From the NCBI GenBank assembly GCA_017420845.1, contig JAFQOC010000253.1, positions 1-5,413 on the forward strand: 5,413 nucleotides of DNA. The letters are read 5' to 3'. The position numbers and the translations under genes are program-made. The notes under the pieces were generated by a model. It had not been told where the DNA came from and searched no databases. It saw only the letters and a list, made by a program, of their open reading frames with translations. Origin of the DNA: Clostridia bacterium (GTDB lineage Bacteria; Bacillota; Clostridia; Oscillospirales; CAG-272). Positions 1-3,647 of the stretch are shown here, piece by piece; position 1 is the stretch's first letter; each line of letters starts with the position of its first letter.

Positions 1-45
1 AATTGAAACCCGTAGGGTTTCTTCCGACACCCGACCGAAGGGAGG

Positions 46-104
46 ATTTCACACGCGAAGCGTATTTCACGCCGCAGGCATTTCACACGCGAAGCGTATT
101 TCAC
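46..104 (+). repeat. Four ATTTCAC heptamers forming a 25-bp direct repeat pair
   Basis: ATTTCAC occurs at 46-52, 64-70, 80-86 and 98-104. The spacers are 11, 9 and 11 bases, and each is itself a perfect inverted repeat. As a result 46-70 and 80-104 are identical 25-base units separated by GCCGCAGGC. The regular alternation of constant heptamer and variable palindromic spacer suggests an array that grows by unit duplication. The array ends one base before the long inverted repeat at 106-136. Confidence 0.85.
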
Positions 105-105
105 T

Positions 106-136
106 ATTGCAGTTTATCGGAACGATAAACTGCAAT
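106..136. repeat. Perfect 14-bp inverted repeat, GAA loop
   Basis: ATTGCAGTTTATCG (106-119) and its exact complement (123-136) flank the loop GAA. It is the longest and most AT-rich hairpin of the array and its last member. It is followed by TTGATTTG rather than a run of T, so it is a poor intrinsic terminator. It could be a boundary element of the array or a protein-binding site. It lies about 100 bases upstream of the cdaA -10 box, too far for a typical operator of that promoter. Confidence 0.8.
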
Positions 137-236
137 TTGATTTGCCGATGGATCAGCCTTTTTCCTGCACACAGGCTCGATTCATGTAAATTTTTTGTGA
201 ATTAGTGCCTACTTATATCTGAATTTGCTATATATA

Positions 237-245
237 TGGTATAAT
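237..245 (+). promoter_or_regulatory. Extended -10 promoter of cdaA
   Basis: TGG followed by a consensus TATAAT (240-245) forms an extended -10 element. It sits in AT-rich sequence that contrasts with the GC-rich genes. No good -35 hexamer is present: the segment at 17-base spacing is ATCTGA (217-222). The TG extension plausibly compensates. Transcription would start near position 252, leaving a leader of roughly 50 bases. It is the only convincing promoter in the window, so it probably drives cdaA and the genes behind it. The rest of 137-236 is AT-rich and shows only short weak complementarities, for example CCTG/CAGG at 164-175. Confidence 0.7.
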
Positions 246-263
246 TATCTTTATCTACTCAAA

Positions 264-281
264 AAACGGATACACCCGTTT
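264..281 (+). promoter_or_regulatory. Small hairpin in the cdaA leader
   Basis: AAACGG (264-269) pairs with CCGTTT (276-281) around a six-base loop. It ends six bases before the Shine-Dalgarno site AGAAAGG (288-294), so it would leave the ribosome site open and may serve as a 5' stabilising stem. There is no U-tract after it. A c-di-AMP riboswitch of the ydaO/yuaA type is not recognisable here, and the leader is too short to hold one. Confidence 0.35.
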
Positions 282-303
282 GCGTACAGAAAGGTGACTT
301 GCG

Positions 304-1494
304 ATGACTGAACTATTTGCCTCCTTCGGCGAGGTCTTCAAGACCTACATATGGCAACCCATTTCCGGTTTTACCCTGTGGGATGCCCTGGATATACTCC
401 TGCTCACCGTGCTTTTGTATGGTCTTTTCATCTTCCTCAAGGGGCGCAGAGCCGTAAAGCTGGCTGTGGGCCTTGCGGTGGTCGCGTTGCTGTACGTTCT
501 GAGCGATGTGATGGGGCTTCGGGCCATCCATCAGCTCATCGCCTGGATCACTCCCTTCTTCGTCATTCTTCTGGCCATTATCTTCCAGCCCGAGATCCGT
601 GACGGCTTAGAGAGGCTGGGCGATAAGCCCTTTGGCTTCCTCATGCGGAATAAGGACGAGGCCGAGACAGCTAAGGTCATCAGCGAGGTGGTGGACGCCG
701 CCTGTCACATCGCCCAGACTGCCAAGGACGGCGCGCTCATCGTCATCGAGCGTTCCACTCCTCTGGGGGATTTCGTGGAGCGGGGTCACGCCATGGATGC
801 CGCCGTGTCCAGTGAGCTGCTCCGCAACATCTTTGTGGACGGTACGCCCCTCCATGACGGCGCCGTCATCATCCGCAATAACCGCATTGCCGCCGCCTGC
901 TGCGAGCTGCCTCTGACCACCAACGACGAGGTGGTCAAGGGTCTGGGCTCCCGTCATCGGGCCGCCGTGGGCATCAGCGAGGTCAGCGATTGCGTGGTCG
1001 TGGTGGTCTCGGAGCAGAGACACGTGATCTCCATAGCCAATAACAAGTTCCTCAAGCGCAACTACAACCAGAAGGCCGACGAGTTCCAGAATGAGGTCAA
1101 GGCCAAGGCCATCCAGAAGGCTCTGCGAAAGGATCTGGCCCGTTTGCTTCAGGGTGACACGCGCTCAGGTGACACCGAGGACGGTGACGGTGAGGGCAAA
1201 AACCGCAGGATTGTCCTCCCCGAGATCCACTTCATCTGGAGTCTCAAGGACAAGAAGCCCACGGGGGGCAAGTCTGCCGTTTCCGAAGCCGATCCCAAGT
1301 CTGCCACCGGTGCCTCCTCCCCCCGTTCCAAGAACCGCTACCGTGTCGTGGAGGATAAGCCCGTGGAGCCGACTGCGGCTCCCGCAACCGACGGACAGGA
1401 CGATTCCCCCGTCACCGTGAACGAGATCCCTGACGCGGTTTCCTCCGCCGATCCCGCAAGCGATACCTCCGACGGCGCGCCCGATGGGGAATGA
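304..1494 (+). CDS. cdaA: Membrane diadenylate cyclase (CdaA/DacA family)
   Basis: Makes the second messenger c-di-AMP from two ATP at the inner face of the cell membrane; in Firmicutes c-di-AMP controls potassium and osmolyte uptake and cell-wall homeostasis. The 396-residue product has three predicted membrane helices (about 27-46, 50-68 and 76-94), then the conserved QPEIRDGLERLG linker. A complete DAC domain follows (about 120-280) with the two catalytic signatures D185-G186-A187 and R217-H218-R219. The start is supported by AGAAAGG at 288-294, nine bases before ATG. Residues about 285-396 form an extension not present in the roughly 270-residue classical proteins. It is rich in Asp, Ser, Pro, Thr and Ala, and probably disordered apart from a short hydrophobic stretch, IVLPEIHFIWSL, at 303-314. 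It is the first gene of the cluster. The family assignment is secure; the role of the tail is unknown. Confidence 0.95.
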   Translation: MTELFASFGEVFKTYIWQPISGFTLWDALDILLLTVLLYGLFIFLKGRRAVKLAVGLAVVALLYVLSDVMGLRAIHQLIAWITPFFVILLAIIFQPEIRDGLERLGDKPFGFLMRNKDEAETAKVISEVVDAACHIAQTAKDGALIVIERSTPLGDFVERGHAMDAAVSSELLRNIFVDGTPLHDGAVIIRNNRIAAACCELPLTTNDEVVKGLGSRHRAAVGISEVSDCVVVVVSEQRHVISIANNKFLKRNYNQKADEFQNEVKAKAIQKALRKDLARLLQGDTRSGDTEDGDGEGKNRRIVLPEIHFIWSLKDKKPTGGKSAVSEADPKSATGASSPRSKNRYRVVEDKPVEPTAAPATDGQDDSPVTVNEIPDAVSSADPASDTSDGAPDGE

Positions 1495-1526
1495 TCCTTC
1501 GACGCCCCTGTCCATACCTTGCATCC

Positions 1527-1534
1527 AGAAAGGA
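1527..1534 (+). promoter_or_regulatory. Shine-Dalgarno site fixing the start of the small membrane protein
   Basis: AGAAAGGA lies eight bases before ATG 1543 and matches the sites before cdaA (288-294) and recJ (3633-3640). It rules against the in-frame TTG at 1519, which lies upstream of this site and has no ribosome site of its own. Confidence 0.8.
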
Positions 1535-1542
1535 ATTCATAC

Positions 1543-1824
1543 ATGAGTCAATACAAGCTGAAAGAGGGCGAAGACGTTCGTCACCCCGTGATCAAGCGCT
1601 CTGAGATCAACATTCACGTGCCTGTGCTGCTGATCTGCTTTGCTCTGGCCGCGCTGATCTGGTTATACGTGGTAGGGCTGTCCCGCATCACAAGCGATGC
1701 CCTGACCTCCGAGAGCGAGACCACGGCGGTGGAGGAGCCTACCCGGGATCAAACCGTTGAGCCCGAAACCGTTGCCAATTCTCCCGCGGAGGTCATGTTG
1801 CCCTCCCCCGAGCCCCGGTCGTGA
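1543..1824 (+). CDS. Small single-pass membrane protein resembling the CdaR anchor
   Basis: A 93-residue protein. Residues 1-25 are polar and carry several Lys/Arg (for example VIKRS at 16-20), 26-45 form one hydrophobic helix (VPVLLICFALAALIWLYVVG), and 46-93 form a Thr/Glu/Pro-rich tail without hydrophobic segments. The positive-inside rule places the N-terminus in the cytoplasm and the tail outside. The ALIWLYVVG segment looks like the N-terminal anchor of YbbR-domain proteins (CdaR), and the gene sits 48 bases behind cdaA, exactly where cdaR normally lies. No YbbR repeats follow: the next gene begins at once. I infer a reduced CdaR-like partner of CdaA, but the resemblance is confined to a membrane helix and could be chance. 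There is no sign of frameshift remnants. Otherwise it is a hypothetical protein. Confidence 0.7.
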   Translation: MSQYKLKEGEDVRHPVIKRSEINIHVPVLLICFALAALIWLYVVGLSRITSDALTSESETTAVEEPTRDQTVEPETVANSPAEVMLPSPEPRS

Positions 1825-1827
1825 GGT
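1823..1827 (+). promoter_or_regulatory. Ribosome site supporting the start at 1833
   Basis: GAGGT lies five bases before ATG 1833 and overlaps the TGA stop (1822-1824) of the preceding gene. The alternative GTG at 1821 overlaps that stop by four bases (GTGA) but has only pyrimidine-rich sequence before it. Either start implies translational coupling; the ATG is better supported. Confidence 0.55.
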
Positions 1828-1832
1828 CGGAT

Positions 1833-3473
1833 ATGAAGGAGCATACCCGGTGTCGTTCCGCTCTCATCGAAGGTATTTCGGTGAGCGTGGGCACGCCTGT
1901 GCCTGAGGTGCTGGCACGGGCAGAACGGAAAATGAAGCGGAGCGGCATTCCTGTCGGATCGCTTCATTTTCGCCTGAATAAAAAATCGGTGGACGCTCGG
2001 AAACGGGAGGATATCCGCCTGGTCTACACCGTGCTGGCCACCGCCACCGAGGGCCATCCCGGCTTTCGGGAGGATCAGCTGATCCGAGGGGGCTTTAAGC
2101 CCCATGCCGAGACGGCCCATGAGCTGACACGAGGCACAGAGCCTCTGCCCGGCCGCCCCCTTGTGGTGGGTATGGGTCCTGCGGGACTGTTTTGCGCCTA
2201 CCTGCTGGCGCGGGAGGGCATGTCTCCCATTCTCATTGATCGGGGAGACTGCGTGGCCGACCGTGTCCGCTCCGTGGAGGGCTTTTACCGCGACGGGCGC
2301 TTGGATACCGAGTCCAACATCCAGTTTGGTGCCGGCGGTGCCGGGACCTTTTCTGACGGCAAGCTGTTGACCCGCATAGGCGACGCCCGTTGCCGTCTGG
2401 TGCTGGAGACTCTGCGGGACATGGGTGCCCCTGAGGATATTACCCTCCAGGCCAAGCCCCACGTGGGCACCGATATTCTCCGTACCGTGGTGCAGAATAT
2501 GCTGGATGCCATCGTGTCCCTGGGGGGACAGGTGATCTATCGCTGCCGTCTGGACAGTTTTGACCGTCACCCCGACGGAAGCTTTACCGCCAGGACCACC
2601 AAGGGGGATATTCCTTGCGGGATCATGGTTCTCGCCCCCGGCCACAGCGCGCGGGATACCTACAGAATGCTTCTGGAAAAGCAGCTGATGCTGGAGCCCA
2701 AGCCCATTTCGGTGGGGGTTCGCATTGAGCATCTGCGGAGCGATCTGGATACCATGCTCTACGGATCCATGGCGGGACATCCCGATCTGGGGGCCGCTGA
2801 ATACCACCTGTCTGACACCAAGGGGGAGCGGGGGGTCTACACCTTCTGCATGTGCCCCGGAGGTGAGGTGGTTGCCGCCGCCTCGGAAGAGGAAACCGTG
2901 GTGGTCAACGGCATGAGCGAGCGGGCTCGTGACGGGGTCAACTCCAACGCCGCCATTGCCGTGTCGATCCGTACCACCGACTACGAGCCCATGGAGGGAA
3001 GCCTTGTGCTGGGAGCCATCGCCTACCAGCGCCGCATTGAGCGAGCCGCCTTTGCGGCAGGAGGCTCGGACTACGGCGTTCCCGTTCAGACGGTTGGCGA
3101 TTTTCTGGCCGGCGATCAGGCCGTGACCATGCCCTCCCGTGTCAAGCCCTCCTACCGGGGCGGAGAGCACTACCGTTTGGCTCCGGTTCGGGCGACTCTG
3201 CCCGGCTACGTATGTGATTCCCTGCGCTACGGACTGCGCTCCTTTGACCGTAAGGTAAAAGGCTACGCCATGCCCGAGGCCATCCTGTCCGCTGCCGAGA
3301 CCCGCACCTCGGCGCCTGTCCGTATTCTGCGGGGAAGTGATTTTTGCGCAGTGGGAGAGCCCGGTATTTACCCCTGTGGTGAGGGGGCCGGCTACGCCGG
3401 AGGAATTACCTCCGCCGCCGTGGACGGCGTGAAGGTGGCTGAGGCCATTCTGGCCAGGTACGCCGCCCAATGA
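1833..3473 (+). CDS. FAD-dependent dehydrogenase, COG2509 type
   Basis: Probable soluble flavoprotein oxidoreductase of 546 residues whose physiological substrate is unknown for the family. Residues 1-105 form the N-terminal region typical of this group. A dinucleotide-binding Rossmann motif follows at 110-118 (LVVGMGPAG, glycines 113, 115 and 118), ending in an acidic ribose-binding candidate in ILIDRG. The family hallmark NIQFGAGGAGTFSDGKLLTR-type block spans 162-181. A second FAD-contacting block, GEGAGYAGGI, lies at 516-525 near the C-terminus, and length and order match the family. No signal peptide or membrane helix is seen. A GTG at 1821 would add four residues. The gene is packed against the small membrane protein gene, so it is probably coupled to it. 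Any link to c-di-AMP or DNA repair rests only on position. Confidence in the family is high, in function low. Confidence 0.9.
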   Translation: MKEHTRCRSALIEGISVSVGTPVPEVLARAERKMKRSGIPVGSLHFRLNKKSVDARKREDIRLVYTVLATATEGHPGFREDQLIRGGFKPHAETAHELTRGTEPLPGRPLVVGMGPAGLFCAYLLAREGMSPILIDRGDCVADRVRSVEGFYRDGRLDTESNIQFGAGGAGTFSDGKLLTRIGDARCRLVLETLRDMGAPEDITLQAKPHVGTDILRTVVQNMLDAIVSLGGQVIYRCRLDSFDRHPDGSFTARTTKGDIPCGIMVLAPGHSARDTYRMLLEKQLMLEPKPISVGVRIEHLRSDLDTMLYGSMAGHPDLGAAEYHLSDTKGERGVYTFCMCPGGEVVAAASEEETVVVNGMSERARDGVNSNAAIAVSIRTTDYEPMEGSLVLGAIAYQRRIERAAFAAGGSDYGVPVQTVGDFLAGDQAVTMPSRVKPSYRGGEHYRLAPVRATLPGYVCDSLRYGLRSFDRKVKGYAMPEAILSAAETRTSAPVRILRGSDFCAVGEPGIYPCGEGAGYAGGITSAAVDGVKVAEAILARYAAQ

Positions 3474-3494
3474 CGACATTCGATTACTGACATA

Positions 3495-3506
3495 CTGTAC
3501 GTACAG
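3495..3506. repeat. Perfect 12-bp palindrome CTGTACGTACAG
   Basis: A perfectly self-complementary dodecamer lying 22 bases after the flavoprotein stop and about 140 bases before recJ. It has the symmetry of a dimeric regulator site. It does not match the Gram-positive LexA box (GAAC-N4-GTTC). No credible promoter elements surround it, so an operator role is speculative. Confidence 0.4.
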
Positions 3507-3510
3507 GAAG

Positions 3511-3629
3511 AAGCGGTCCTCCACCGATCCGATCGGAGAACGAGTATCGGGCGGGGAAGACCCAACGTGGTCTCACCGTAGGGGTGAGATACCCGCCATG
3601 GGGGCGGGGGCGTCCGCAGATGGGGCGCC
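3511..3629 (+). promoter_or_regulatory. Structured leader upstream of recJ, possible switch
   Basis: This non-coding stretch is dense in potential stems: 3524-3536 (CCGAT/ATCGG, loop CCG), 3558-3573 (AGACC/GGTCT), 3571-3589 (TCTCACC/GGTGAGA), 3592-3608 (CCCGCC/GGCGGG) and 3609-3629 (seven pairs including one G-U). CCCGCC at 3592-3597 can pair either with GGCGGG at 3603-3608 or with an identical GGCGGG at 3550-3555; the second choice would close a multi-branched fold over the two inner hairpins. Such exclusive pairing is a feature of switching leaders. The last stem ends three bases before the AGAAAGGA ribosome site. No U-tract is present, so any control would act on translation or RNA stability. 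I tried to match known riboswitch consensus cores (ykkC/guanidine, ydaO, ZTP, fluoride, preQ1, THF) without success. Confidence 0.4.
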
Positions 3630-3632
3630 GTA

Positions 3633-3640
3633 AGAAAGGA
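3633..3640 (+). promoter_or_regulatory. Shine-Dalgarno site selecting the TTG start of recJ
   Basis: AGAAAGGA ends seven bases before TTG 3648 and is the same sequence that precedes the small membrane gene. It identifies the rare TTG codon as the recJ start. The first in-frame ATG (3711) would cut into the N-terminal region and has a poorer site. Confidence 0.75.
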
Positions 3641-3647
3641 TCAAATT

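Larger units (their letters stand above)
5..136 (+). repeat. Array of GNA-triloop mini-hairpins spaced by ATTTCAC
   Basis: Six short inverted repeats follow one another, each closing on a three-base loop that fits G-N-A on the + strand: 5-21 (GAAACCC, loop GTA), 31-45 (CCGACC/GGGAGG, loop GAA, with a central tandem G-A mismatch), 53-63 (ACGC/GCGT, loop GAA), 71-79 (GCC/GGC, loop GCA), 87-97 (ACGC/GCGT, loop GAA) and 106-136 (14-bp stem, loop GAA). The middle ones are separated by exact copies of ATTTCAC. The GCGAAGC core of two units is the well-known exceptionally stable DNA mini-hairpin. No reading frame of note crosses the array. It resembles in style the small intergenic repeats of Firmicutes such as staphylococcal STAR elements, but I cannot assign it to a named family. 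Function is unknown; it may act as single-stranded DNA or RNA. Confidence 0.75.

Noticed and set aside
46..104. Possible CRISPR array
   Set aside because: The repeats are 7 bases (or two 25-base units), the spacers are 9-11 bases and palindromic, and no cas genes are seen. This geometry does not fit CRISPR.
106..136. Intrinsic terminator of an upstream gene
   Set aside because: The stem is strong but no T-run follows it, and the sequence matches the loop pattern of the adjacent array better.
1519..1542. TTG start for the small membrane protein
   Set aside because: It lacks a ribosome site, while AGAAAGGA sits ideally before ATG 1543.
3470..3498. Promoter for recJ (ATGACG / TACTGT)
   Set aside because: Both boxes match the consensus weakly (four and three of six), and the -10 overlaps the palindrome. 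Not enough to call.
1749..3524. 591-codon open frame on the - strand
   Set aside because: It lies antisense across the flavoprotein gene. Its product is rich in Gly/His/Gln with no recognisable domain, and the + strand frame carries clear family motifs. The frame stays open because of GC-rich codon bias.
3511..3629. Guanidine/ykkC-type riboswitch
   Set aside because: GAGTATCGGGCGGGG loosely recalls the GGCGGG part of the ykkC core, but the other conserved segments and the closing CCCGGGAGA-like element are missing.
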